NCBI GenBank assembly: GCA_029339195.1
Contig: JAPTJF010000017.1
Location: 229,974 to 293,973 of the forward strand
Source of the DNA: Micractinium sp. NFX-FRZ
Lineage: Eukaryota > Chlorophyta > Trebouxiophyceae > Chlorellales > Chlorellaceae
Direction: 5' to 3'
Length of the DNA stretch: 64,000 bases
Below, piece after piece: positions 12,706 to 21,537 of this stretch. The notes beneath the pieces are model-generated. The model was not told where the DNA came from. It was given only the letters and a program-made list of their open reading frames with translations, and did not search any database. The translations under genes and the position numbers were made by a program. Numbering within the stretch: the first letter of the stretch is position 1; the number at the start of each line of letters is the position of its first letter.

Positions 12706-13602
12706 GCCTGCTGAGAGGCTACTGCAGCTGCCGCATGCTGCTGCTGCTGCTGCTGCTGAGCGATCGCCGCCTGATGAGCCGCCACCATTGCCTGCTGTTG
12801 CTGCTGCTGCTGCGCCGCCACCATCGCCTGCTGCTGTTGCTGCTGCTGCTGCTGCGCTGCTGCCATGGCTGCAGCCTGTGCAGCCTGCGCGGCACGCTGC
12901 TGCTGCGCCTGCTGCTGCGCCTGCGCCTGCTGCTGGGCTTGCGCCTGTGCCTGTGCAGCTGCAAGCGCTGCAGGCGTGATGGCGCCACCGGGCATGCCTG
13001 GCCGCCCGCCTGCTGCAGCGGCGCCCAAGGGAAGCATGCCTGCTGCCCCTGGCATCGCCATCTGACCCTGCTGCATGTACCCAGAGGCCGCTGGGGCAAT
13101 GCCTGCCATCCCAGGCAGCTGCCCCGCCTGCCCTGGCAGCGGCCTCGCGCCGACGCCTGGGAAAGCGGCTGGCGCGGGCGGCGTGCCTGCTGGGAGGGCC
13201 GGAAGCAGCGGCGGCGGCTGGCAGTCCACCACTTCTGTCGGCGTTAGCACCTTGTTCCCCTTCATCGCCTTGAACACCACAATCTGATTTCGAAGCACTT
13301 TGAGCTGCGCGGGCGAGAAGCCAACGCCGCTTGCCGGCGCGTGTGCCGAGGGCGGCGCCGCGGCTTGGCCCGCAGCCTGGGCCTGCAGGAGAACAACGGC
13401 ACCGATCAGAGATCCCCAGCGGCATTGCGGAGCAGCCAGGTTCATGCAGAACACACAACACCAGCTGCAGCTGTGCACGAAGGGCAGCTCGCGGGTTGTC
13501 CGCCCGGTGCTGCCGCCACCACCGCCGCTGCCAGCGGCCTTGTAAACTCACCACCATGCTCGCGCCAGGCTGCATTCCCGCTACACCCTGCATTTGCTGC
13601 AT
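13..13602 (-). CDS. BRM-type SWI2/SNF2 chromatin-remodelling ATPase (3' end beyond window)
   Basis: ATP-dependent DNA translocase of a SWI/SNF nucleosome-remodelling complex. It has 33 well-supported exons plus two possible 3' exons, all junctions phase-checked, giving at least 1,360 residues. Order: short Gln/Met start; QLQ-like segment ([12 protein letters not shown], near 13,300); long poly-Q/poly-A linker; HSA region (12,265-10,307); BRM-like FEAYQEML block (9,998-9,896); helicase domain with [14 protein letters not shown] (8,244-8,170), [11 protein letters not shown] (6,743-6,656), [11 protein letters not shown] (6,302-6,253), [16 protein letters not shown] (3,072-2,977) and [12 protein letters not shown] (2,732-2,674); then a SnAC-like region ending [12 protein letters not shown] (1,358-1,315). 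All ATPase motifs look intact. No bromodomain is visible; it could lie further left. The ATG at 13,602 follows a possible acceptor, so an upstream exon is possible. The introns after 3,321 and 1,911 use GC donors. Identity as an SNF2 ATPase is firm; BRM rather than SYD/MINU type is inferred from the QLQ, HSA and SnAC order. Confidence 0.93.
124..189 (-). other. Candidate acidic-repeat exon A of the SNF2 gene
   Basis: Bounded by CCCTGCAG before it and GTGAGTGG after it on the minus strand. A cryptic donor (CTAG|GTGCGC at 466) in the last clear SNF2 exon joins it in frame, replacing the stop at 407-409. It encodes an acidic stretch containing [15 protein letters not shown]. If this splice is not used, the SNF2 protein ends at 407. 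Confidence 0.5.
751..795 (-). repeat. Exon echo of the SNF2 exon starting at 699
   Basis: Reads [11 protein letters not shown] against the real [14 protein letters not shown], with the TGCAG acceptor, in the intron just upstream. Confidence 0.85.
1441..1515. repeat. (CA/GT)n microsatellites at an SNF2 splice donor
   Basis: Two runs of CA dinucleotides. On the minus strand the second forms the 5' splice site after the exon ending at 1,515, so the intron begins with a long GTGTGT tract. Length changes here would act on the donor itself. Confidence 0.85.
1756..1850 (-). repeat. Two exon echoes of the exon ending at 1,911
   Basis: The end of the real exon (plus-strand GCCTGCAGCAGCGTCTCCAG, 1,909-1,928) reappears at about 1,756-1,777 and 1,828-1,850 with few changes. 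All lie in the same intron. The second copy carries a GT donor (CAGGCAG|GTGGGC) where the real exon has GC. Confidence 0.8.
3141..3215 (-). repeat. Exon echoes of the helicase exon ending at 3,321
   Basis: The minus strand at 3,180-3,141 reads [10 protein letters not shown], a decayed copy of the true exon end [11 protein letters not shown] second piece at about 3,215-3,188 reads DFRLSIR followed by a good GTGAGA donor. Both sit in the intron that follows the true exon, which itself ends at a GC donor. Confidence 0.7.
4212..4278 (-). repeat. Exon echo of the exon 4,323-4,450
   Basis: About 66 bp resembling 4,321-4,389, including the donor context CACCTGTGCCCGCTCAGCTT on the plus strand. It lies in the intron just downstream of the real exon. 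The encoded KxxLSGHR end is partly kept. Confidence 0.85.
5423..5575. repeat. 16-bp minisatellite in an SNF2 intron
   Basis: About nine full tandem copies and one partial copy of CACAGCGTTAGATGGG, in two variants (CACTAGA in the first four, CGTTAGA in the rest). It fills most of the intron between the exons ending at 5,389 and starting at 5,642. Confidence 0.95.
6767..6850 (-). repeat. Two exon echoes of the DEAQ-box exon start
   Basis: The acceptor edge of the exon at 6,743 (IDWQYIIID) is repeated at 6,767-6,784 and again, over about 40 bp including flanking intron, at 6,811-6,850, where it would read GWQYITI. The order is true exon, echo, echo, then the upstream exon. Confidence 0.85.
7004..7088. 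repeat. 17-bp minisatellite in an SNF2 intron
   Basis: Five tandem copies of GCGTTAGAGGGGTCAAC, with the last base varying between C and G. The core GCGTTAGA is shared with the 16-bp minisatellite at 5.4-5.6 kb in another intron of the same gene. Confidence 0.95.
7309..7350 (-). repeat. Exon echo of the exon 7,417-7,490
   Basis: CACCTTGTTGCCCACGAAGT and its continuation copy 7,414-7,455, including the donor. The echo would read RCVYFVGNK against the real RCVYYVGNK. Confidence 0.9.
8063..8111 (-). repeat. Exon echo of the Walker A exon
   Basis: A partial copy of 8,170-8,218 placed about 107 bp away in the intron. It reads [14 protein letters not shown] against the real [14 protein letters not shown] and keeps the exon-end CAG, but the following bases no longer give a GT donor. 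Confidence 0.9.
8346..8401 (-). repeat. Exon echo of the 3' half of exon 8,553-8,640
   Basis: Reads [16 protein letters not shown] against the real [17 protein letters not shown]. It lies in the downstream intron and keeps the CTGCAG exon end. Confidence 0.8.
8700..8757 (-). repeat. Exon echo of the 5' half of exon 8,553-8,640
   Basis: Reads [11 protein letters not shown] against the real [11 protein letters not shown], preceded by an acceptor-like TGCAG... on the minus strand. It lies in the upstream intron, so this exon has an echo on each side. Confidence 0.8.
8922..8965. repeat. (CAGCA)n / sense (GTGCT)n pentamer tract
   Basis: Pentamer and related copies of GCACA/CAGCA in an SNF2 intron just after the donor at 8,972. 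On the coding strand it reads TGCTGTGCTG. The same repeat is found in introns of several unrelated genes in the window. Confidence 0.85.
9453..9588. repeat. 34-bp tandem repeat of a 3' splice site
   Basis: Four copies of a 34-bp unit beginning GTCTGCATGAGTTGCGATAA on the plus strand. On the coding strand each unit ends in an acceptor-like ...GCAACTCATGCAG. The last unit is the real acceptor of the exon 9,454-9,348. Confidence 0.95.
9686..9806 (-). repeat. Two exon echoes of the exon end at 9,896
   Basis: CACCTGCCAGGA(A/G)... followed by a CTGGAGG-type sequence at 9,686-9,712 and 9,780-9,806 copies the real exon end ISRFLAG with its GTGAGCGG donor. Confidence 0.85.
10090..10137 (-). repeat. 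Exon echo of the start of exon 9,998-9,896
   Basis: A decayed copy of the 5' part of the FEAYQEML exon lies in its upstream intron. Matching blocks include CATCTCCTGG and CGTGGGCCTG on the plus strand. Confidence 0.65.
11130..11163. repeat. (CAGCA)n tract in an SNF2 intron
   Basis: CAGCACAGCACAGCGCAGCA and following; on the coding strand TGCTGTGCTG, next to the donor of the exon ending at 11,170. A decayed exon copy (TTGCGTAGCATCCCGTTGCG, 11,092-11,118) lies just beyond it. Confidence 0.85.
11683..11740 (-). repeat. Exon echo of the exon 11,457-11,561
   Basis: About 55 bp starting GGCTGCCAGCTTCAGGCGCA, nearly identical to 11,510-11,563, in the upstream intron. The shared part includes the exon start and acceptor-side bases. 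Confidence 0.9.
12660..12960 (-). repeat. Poly-Q/poly-A coding tracts
   Basis: CTG/CAG runs inside the large second SNF2 exon give several glutamine blocks separated by Ala/Met/Val, a low-complexity linker between the QLQ and HSA regions. Confidence 0.9.
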
Positions 13603-14105
13603 CCGGGCGCCCAGCAGGCCGCGCGTTGGCCGCCTGGGGAAGCCCAGACAAGGGCCACGCCTGCTGCCCTGCCTAGACTGGCCGCGATCGGTGCTGCTAA
13701 CGCTGCCTGGCACTGCGAGGGTCCAGACAAGGTGCCGACGAAAGCTCCAGTTGCGAGCTGATGGTGATGTGTTTCCCTCTGCTGCTCACAGCGCTGTGAG
13801 CTTCTGTATGCGGCCAAGCGCCGCGACAGCTGCAGCACAGCTGCGTTGTTTTGTTTGGGAGCAAACTCAGCACAAAAGCACAGCAGCTGCAGCACGTGGT
13901 CGCGCATGGGCGCAATTCAAAGCTCCTCAGCGTGTCTCTAATGCTGCTCATTACTTTAGCAGCAAGATGCAATGTGCTAACGATGTCTGGGCGTAGCGGG
14001 CAGGCGCGTTCACTGGAACTTGTCATTGACAGCAGCTCGGTAGGGCACACGGCAGCCTTGTTTGAGCCGACAACGTGGGCGTAGCGGCATTTGGCTGCGC
14101 TCGTA
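13603..14105. promoter_or_regulatory. Divergent intergenic region SNF2 / MBD4-like
   Basis: About 500 bp between the two predicted start codons must hold both 5' UTRs and promoters. It is richer in A/T than the flanking coding sequence. No TATA box or other named element was identified. Confidence 0.5.
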
Positions 14106-17100
14106 ATGCAGCAGGCAGGCGCAGGACTGGCAGGCACGGCGCCGCCACCACCGGCGGCTGCCGCACCGCCACCATCACAGCAAGCGCAACTGTTTGCAGC
14201 GCCTGTGCCTCCCCCCGGGGTGGCCCCGCCGCTGCTGGGTGCGGTAGCTGCAGCACTGGCAGAAGCTGAGCGAGGCAGGCTGGGGTGCGCCAAGTGCCGC
14301 TACTCTCGCGGCGGCTGCGCCCGATGCCGCAACCCCAACTTCCGCCCCAGGCTCTCCTCTGGGGCCGGCAGCGGCGACAGCAGCAGGGGCCAGCAGCAGG
14401 CAGTGGTAGCAGGAGCAGCCGGTGAGGCAGCAGCAGGAGCAGGCGCCGAGTGGCAGGCGCCCACAGCGCCGGCAGCGCGCCCGCCGGCGCGGCGGGTGGT
14501 CAAGGGGAAGCGGCAGCGCAGGGCGCCAACAGGGCAGGGCAGGGAGGGCAGCGGTGAGCCCCTTGTCCACGCGCTGCGACGGCAGCTGCAGGGCCTGCAA
14601 ACGCAGGGCAGCGGCGCACCAGGGCAGGCGCCGGGAGAAGCACCAGCAGCTGAGGCAGCGGACCCACCAGCAGGCGAGGGCGATGCGGCAGCAGGTACAC
14701 AGCCCCCGGAGCAGCAGCAGCCGGCGCCGCCGCTGCAGAAGCGGGCCGCAGAGGGTGCGGCAGCAGGCGGGCGGCCAGCCAAATTTTTCAAGGCAGACAG
14801 CCAGCTGGCCAGCAGCCGGCAGCAGGGCGGGGAGCAGCGGCAGCAGCAGCAGCAGCAGAGGGATGGCGGTGCAGCTGCCGCAGCTGCCAGCAAGCGGGAC
14901 GCCTCTGCTGAGCCCTCCCCCAGCAGCCGCCGCCCCTCCAAGCGCCAACGAGCAGGCTCGGCACCACCCGCAGCAGCAGAGGCAGGTGCGGCAGCACAGG
15001 CAGAGGCAGAGGCGGCAGCGGCAGCGGCGCCGCTCCCACCAGAGCCTGCCGGCCCCGCCAAGCGCCCAGCAGCGGCCGAGGGGCGGCAGCAGCCGCAGCA
15101 GCAGCAGCGCCCAGCCAAGTTCCGACGGCTGGCGCCGCCAGAGGGGCTGACGCCTCCACGGGGGCAGCAGCAGCCAGTTCAGCAGCCACCTCAGCAGCCA
15201 CCTCAGCAGGAGCAGGAGGCAGAGCAGGGCAGCGGGGGCAGCAGCCCGCAGCGGATGGAAATCGACTCGCTCAGCCCCCGCAAGAGGGCGGCGGCGGCGG
15301 CGCTGGTGCGCCACGCGGCCGCCGGCGGTGTGGCCAGCCCGGCGGCGGCCGACTTCCTGGCCCGGTTGGAGGAGAACATGCAGGTGCGGAGTGGGCACAC
15401 GCTGCAGTGGGTGTTGTACTGCACAGAACAGTGCAATGCATTATACAGCAGAGTGCGATGTTGGGCAGGCACAGTGTGCCGGGCTAGGTGGTCGCTGTCT
15501 GAGGGCGAGCATGCGGGTTGGGCGGGTGCCTGGGGGTTGTGGGGGCAGCATGCAGGCACAGGGTGGAGAGGCAGCACGTGGAAAGAGGTACGGGTTTGTG
15601 GAGGAAGGCATGCAGGCATGGCGCAGGCAGCACACTGCAGGCAGCGCTCGGCATCCGCGGCGGCGTTGCCACGGCATGGAGGGCGTGCCTTGGAGTGGCT
15701 TTGCTACCCGCATACGCCTGTCAACTGAGCCCCCAAGGCTCCCGCTGCCTGCAGCTGGCCACCCCCCACACACCCACGCCTGCTTCTGTATGCCCCGCCC
15801 CCGCTGCAGCTGCGCCACGAGGCCCGGCAGGCCTCTGCAGGAGCAGAGCCCCACCCCCTGGCCGTGCTCCCCAAGCGCCGCAGGCTGTCCCAGTCCCCCG
15901 GCACAGCAGCAGCGGCATCACCAGCAGCAGCAGCAGCAGCAGGCAGGCACGCGGCACAGGCAGCGACAGCAGCAGCAGCAGCAGCAGCGGCAGCAGCCGA
16001 GGCGAAGGCGGCTCAGGAGGGGGAGCCCGATCCTCGGCTGTGCCTGTGGGAGCCTCCTGTGTCGCCCTATGGCCTGCTGGGTGAGTGGGTGGGTGGGTGC
16101 CTTGCCTGCTGCCGCATTTGGGGGGGGTCATTGGTGGCATCCTCGGGAGCGAGCGAACGCAGTGTGTGATTGTCTGCCTGCCTGGCTGAGGGCGCAGGCT
16201 GGCCGTGCCATGCCATGCTGCTTTGCCTTGCAGCGCTGCCTTGCCGGGCCCTTGCGGGGCCGCAGCTCGGCCCACTGTGTTCCTCCGGATCTCAGCTGCT
16301 GGCCTTGATACTGTCTGCCTTGGTAGCGCCTGTTGGTACTGCATGGCACAAGCTGGGCGATGATCCCTCAAATCCGACGTCCCCCTTCCTCCCTGCTGCA
16401 ATGCTGCCTGTCATGGTACCGCTTGGTACTGCAGAGGAGGAGCTGTACGACGACCCCTGGAAGCTGCTCGTGGCCTGCATGCTGCTGAACAAAACGTCTG
16501 GCACGCAGGTGGGCTGCTGCTGCTCATACTGTGGCTGCCTGCATGTTCGAAACGGCCTTGAGACAACCGACTCGGAACTTTGTACTTTGAGTAGACTCCT
16601 GTATTGGTGCTCATTGCTTGGGACTGTTCTGTCTGCGCTTCACACAACACTCTCAGCTACAGCATCACACTGCATCGATGTTAACCGACTGCAGGTGCGC
16701 AAGGTGATTTGGGAGCTGTTCCGGCTGTGCCCCACCCCCGCCGCCGCCGTCGCCGCAGACGTGCAGCAAGTGCAGGTGGGCATGTGGGGCAGTTGTAAAC
16801 GAGCCACCGTGTAACATGCTCACCTTAGAGCAGGATATTTGGGCTTGGTGCATGTTGCGTGCCGGCTGTGCGCCTGCTTACTCCTGCGCCGGCGCGCTTG
16901 CCTGCCGCATGTGTGCCCGTGCTCAGCAACGGCCTATTCCAAATCTCTTTGTGTGCCTCCTCCCCGTGGCCGCGCCGCTTCCATCATCAATGAATGGTTT
17001 CACTGCCATGCCTGCAGGCGCTCATCCAGCCGCTGGGGCTGTTCCGCAAGCGCGCCCTGGCCATCCAGCAGCTGTCGCAGGACTTCCTGTACAAGCAGGT

Positions 17101-18081
17101 AAGGCGTCATGAGGTATACTGCTTTGTAGTGCCTTTGCCAAATTGGGTGAGGTTCATCCACTGCCTGTCGCACGGCTTCCTGTACTGCAGCTGCACAGGC
17201 CTGGGTACACTCTGCTGTATCACCCTCTATTTATGGTTGCTTGACTGGAGGTGTTCACCCACCACCCGCTCCGCCCCCGTACGCATCTCCGTGCCCGCTT
17301 TGCGTGCTCGCTCACTCCGCCTGCCTCCCCGCGTGTCCCACATGCCTGCGCCTGCTGTGCCTGCACCCCTCCCACCCACCCACCCCTTGCACACACACGC
17401 AGTGGCGCCAGCCCACCGAGCTCTACGGCATTGGCAAGTACGCCGCCGACGCCTACCTCATGTTCTGCCGCGGCAGGTGGGTGGGCAGGCGGCGGCATGT
17501 CAGGGGTGGAAGCAAGGGTGGCTGGGTGCACCTTTCCAGTGGGGCCACGGCAGGTGCGCGGCAACAGAAGACAAGTGTTGTTCTCTTCATTAAGTTTTGG
17601 GGCAGACGCGGTGGGGGCCTAGCTACCGCATGGTGTTTACCCGGGGCACGTGTGGTGTGGGCACAGCACTGACATCGTCAGCAGGTCGCATCTTGTGGGG
17701 GGTACTTGTGGTTGGCGTGTGGGTCGAGTAGCGGGAGGCCGGATGGTGCGTGATGTGTGGCATGCTGACTCCCGCTCAGTGTGCCCTGCCAAACCGCACG
17801 TCCCCCGCTCTGCCCTGCACAGGTGGCGGGAGTTGTAGCCCGGGGGCACGGGCCTTGAGCTCTACCCCACTGCGCCTGCTGCGTGTGTTCCTCTCTTCGC
17901 CCTGCACCCCCAGCCTATGCGACTCCCCTGCTCAACCTTGGCCACCTTGTGTTGCACCCTGCACCACAGCTGGCAGGAAGTGCAGCCCGAGGACAAGGAC
18001 CTGCGGCGCTACCGTGACTGGCTGGAGCAGACGGGGGGCCTGGGCACGGGACTCACGCGGCACCGCACCACTGACGCCTGA
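14106..18081 (+). CDS. MBD4-like HhH-GPD thymine/uracil DNA glycosylase
   Basis: Predicted to remove T or U from G mismatches, such as deaminated 5-methylcytosine, in base excision repair. Seven phase-checked exons: 14,106-15,383; 15,810-16,080; 16,435-16,508; 16,695-16,775; 17,018-17,098; 17,403-17,476; 17,970-18,081, giving 656 residues. The C-terminal ~170 residues match the MBD4 catalytic domain: DPWKLLVACMLLNKTSGTQ, then LIQPLGLFRKRA, then the helix-hairpin-helix ELYGIGKYAADAY with the expected catalytic Asp, and WQEVQPEDKDLRRYRDWL. No methyl-CpG-binding domain is visible, as in plant homologues. The long N-terminal region is low-complexity and basic and carries a compact Cys motif, GCAKCRYSRGGCARCRNP, near residue 60, which may bind zinc. 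The start codon is the first ATG in frame; the reading frame opens five codons upstream at a TTG. Confidence 0.93.
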
Positions 18082-18942
18082 GCCACCGCAGTGTGCCGCC
18101 CACCGCTAGCACAAGCCACCGCACCGTGCCGCGCGCCGCCGCCGCCTGAGCCCCATCTGTGCTCAAGTGCTTTGGCGCCGGCGCCAGCAAGGCGGCCTTG
18201 CGTGGCCCCGCCATGTGCGCGTCGTGCAGCTGAGCTCGCCCATGCACCCCAGCTCTGCAAGTCGTGCCAAGTTGCAACCCTGCTTCTTAACATCAACCAG
18301 CCTGCACACCCACTTGAGTGTGGGCACGTCACCCGCTCCTCTTGTCTAGCGCACTTGCTCGACCGCATGCCACCCCCCAACTTCGGCCTCTCCTTGTACC
18401 AATACGCACTCTTGAACCACGCATGCCTCGACTCTTCAGGCTTTCGTTGCCGCATTGATTTGAATCTCTGCTTTTGACGCAAATTCTCTGCACACCACAG
18501 ATGCGAGCAGAACAGAGCAGACAGAGGCAGGACAGGAAGGGTGTCCGCATGCCCAGAGCAAGCAGAGGCAGGCCAGGAGCGCATTAGAAGCTGATGCAAG
18601 GCAAAACAGAACATGAGTCGCTGTGGTTTCTGGCGCCGCAGCGGGGGGCGGAGGGGGCGCTCCGAGCGCTTGTCGGCAGCCCTCTGCACCGTGCATCTAT
18701 TTTGGCTGCGCAAGGCTCTGGCCTGGGCCTGGGCTTCAAGTAGAGGCTTGGTGATAACCTATCCTGCTTGATATATCTGAGCTGCAATGGCTTGCAAATC
18801 AAACCTGCAACCTTCAAGAAACCTGCAAGTAACAGGCCTCATGCCACTGCCACGTCAGCTCTCGACCAAAAGTCAAAATGGGGCCGCGTCCCGCCACCGC
18901 CACCAGTGCTCAGCATCCATCGGATCGTCTGTTTCGATTGCA

Positions 18943-20476
18943 ATGAAGCGCACCAGCAGCAGAGAGCTCTCCCTGTTTGACGGCATTGGCGGCCGGCAGA
19001 AGAAACACGCCGGGGTGGACGGGCCTCCTGCTCACAAGCAGCAGCATGCCGGGTGAGCTGCAAGATGGCAGGGGCTCTCTGGCAGGGCCGCCCCAGCTCA
19101 AAATTTACATGTCATCAAAGTCTCACCCCCGGCCTTTCCGCCCTGCAGGCGCCCTCCCACCGGACCCCGCGGAGGGTACGGCCTGGCGTCGGGCGGCCTG
19201 ACGCGCTCCGGCAGCCTGAACACCGCCAGCGGTGCCGCCAGCAGCGGCGGCGGCGGCAGCGCAGTCCTTGCGGGCCGCGGGTGCAGCCTGCCAGAGGTGA
19301 CCAGCCCGCCGCCCTCCAAGCCTCTCAACTTCCTGTCCGACATGCCGCTGAGCCCCTTTGCTAAGGCAGCCGCCTTGGTGAGCGGCAGCGATGCAGCCGC
19401 CGCCCCCTCAGCCAGCGACAGGCGGCAGCAGGCGGCGGCACAGCGGCGCGCCAGCAGCGGCCATGCCAGCAGCGGCAGCGACCCAGACGACGACTGGGAG
19501 GAGGCCTCTGTGCTGGAGGACCAAGAGAACCAGCAGCCGTCGCGATGCGGCGCAGCAGCAGCGGAGGCCGAGGCGGCGGCAGCCACTTGGCTGGTCAGCC
19601 CGGTGCGCCCGCGCCCGGCAAGCCGCACCGCCGCCGCCGCCGCCGCGCCGGGCGCGCCCATGCCGGTGCCCCCTGGCGGGCTGGGCGCTCGCGCCGGCCC
19701 CGGCCCCGCCTCCGCGCCGCGCCCCATCCCCAGCCCCGCCCCGCTCTTCTCCCCCGGCCTGCAAATGCTGACGCCCGCCAAGGAGGCGCTGCCAACCGCG
19801 CCCGCCGCCAGCCGGGCACCCGCGTCGGCGGAGCCCCGCCCCAGCCTCACCCACGCGCTCAGCTTCAGCAGCTGGATGACGTCGGCGGTCCGCCCGCCCA
19901 GCCCGCCCCGGCTGGCACCCCCTCCCCCAGCACCAATAGACATGTCAGCAGTGGTGGCCAGCATCACGGGCGACAGCCGTGCAGCGCGGGCCTTTGAGGG
20001 CCCACGGGGGGCACCCTCTCACCTGGACCGCCTGCTGGCCGAGCTAGGAGACAGCCACTACCCCGCCAGCCGTGAGTGGGGTTTGAGGGAGGGCGCGTTG
20101 CGGGCCTGGTGGGACGGGGAGTTGGGGGTCAGGGGCGGTGCAAGGCGGCAACGGACGGGCGGGGGTGCAGGCGGCGGGAGTTGAGTGTGTAGCAGACGTG
20201 CCAGCACGTGGGAGTGGGATGGCAGGCGGCGCTTTAGGAAATAATGTTGGCGCAGGCTGTGGGACGGGCCTGTGCAAGGCCAGCGCGCAGCCCGCCCGCC
20301 TGGCGCCGACTTCACTCGCCCCGGCCCCCTCCGCCGCCGTTCAGTCATTGCCTCAGCAACTGCCCGCTCACCTCCCCTGCCCCTGCCCCTCCCCCATCCT
20401 GCCCTTGCTCTCCTCCCATGCTTCTGCAGTCATTCAGTGGGAGCAGGAGGAGCTGCTGGACAGCGATGCCGAGTGA
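18943..20476 (+). CDS. Unrecognised Ser/Pro/Ala-rich protein, 359 residues
   Basis: Three phase-checked exons (18,943-19,052; 19,149-20,071; 20,430-20,476). It starts MKRTSSRELSLFDGIGGRQK. The middle contains LNFLSDMPLSPFAKAAAL, an acidic patch DPDDDWEEASVLEDQENQQ, and many S-P/T-P sites (SPAPLFSPGLQMLTPAK). It ends EQEELLDSDAE. No domain, signal peptide or membrane segment is seen. The S/T-P sites and the QEN/KEN-like motif would suit a cell-cycle kinase or APC/C substrate, but that is only a guess. An in-frame ATG at 18,787 would add 52 residues. Confidence 0.7.
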
Positions 20477-21537
20477 AGCAACACCTGAGCAGGGCCTGCG
20501 TAGCAATACAAACGGCCCTGTGTACCTCCCGGATGCACGCAAGATTGGTGGCGGTTCTCTCCTGCACTGCCCTGAGGTTGGCGGCGACCTGGCCCTACCA
20601 GACTTTGCAGCAGCCACAGCCGCAGCTGTGCAGCCCCAAACTCCCGCCCTCCAGGTGCCTCGATGTGCTGCCGGCACTCGCATCTGGCACACGCAGAGCC
20701 TTTCACACTGCTTTCTCACTTTCATTCCGCCTGCCGCCCCACCCTGCACTGTTGTATTTTCCCGGCACGTTTTTTCCCCCTCCCAAGGCAGCGCGCGCGC
20801 CTGTGCGACGCGACCGCAACCACTGCACCGCTGGCAGCCCCGCCGCTGTGCTGCAAGCCGCCCCCACTTGTTGACGTGTCTGTGCCTCACCACCGTGCAT
20901 GTGACTTGACGCTCAACCTCGCCCAAATTCAACAAGACCCCCCCAACCCGCCTGCGACTTCACACCATGACCAGCGGCCTGCTGCACTGCGCCTGCCCCA
21001 ACCCCCCTATCCATGTCTTGCTCTCGCCAGAGTGGGCTCATGCCCCCCACCGCAGCATCTTTCATCCCTCCTGGTCTTCCTTCTGCCCTCTGCCACAGAC
21101 ACTTTGAACGAAGAAGGTCCTTTTTTGCAGGTCCCTTTCTTGCCACCCACTCAATAGACCCTGCAGCCCTTTAGGTGTGCCCCACCCCTTTGTATTGCTT
21201 GCCAGCCCTCTTGACCAGCCCCCCGCCGCCCCCAGGACAGCCAGCTAGCCGGCTCGCTCTTGTTTCGCTTGCATCTTCCCTCCGCATGCCCTAGACTGTT
21301 GAAGAGCCAACTTGCAGCCAGCTCTGTAAAAGCTAGTTTACAATGAGCACGAGAGCAAGGAGCCTGAGGTACAAGCCGATACAAGCAGGGGGGCAGGCTA
21401 GGCGGGAGTGTAGAGGCTGATGTGGATGGCCAGTGTGGGCGCAGGATGGGAACCGAAGAGCGCAGTACAAGGCAGTGCAAGGCGATAATATACAACCAAG
21501 GCGCACACGGGCGTGCAAGGGGTGGGTTGCCGCGCGA
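20477..21537. other. Intergenic region between convergent genes
   Basis: Holds the 3' UTRs of the two converging genes. No coding exon with good flanking splice sites was seen. A minus-strand TGTAA at 21,342-21,338 is the best poly(A) signal for the gene ending at 21,538. Confidence 0.5.
21338..21342 (-). terminator. Candidate TGTAA poly(A) signal
   Basis: TGTAA is the usual green-algal polyadenylation signal. This copy lies 196 nt past the stop of the DUF4602-like gene, on its strand. Confidence 0.45.

Noticed and set aside
14175..15398. 407-codon minus-strand open frame
   Set aside because: Antisense shadow of the low-complexity first exon of the MBD4-like gene.
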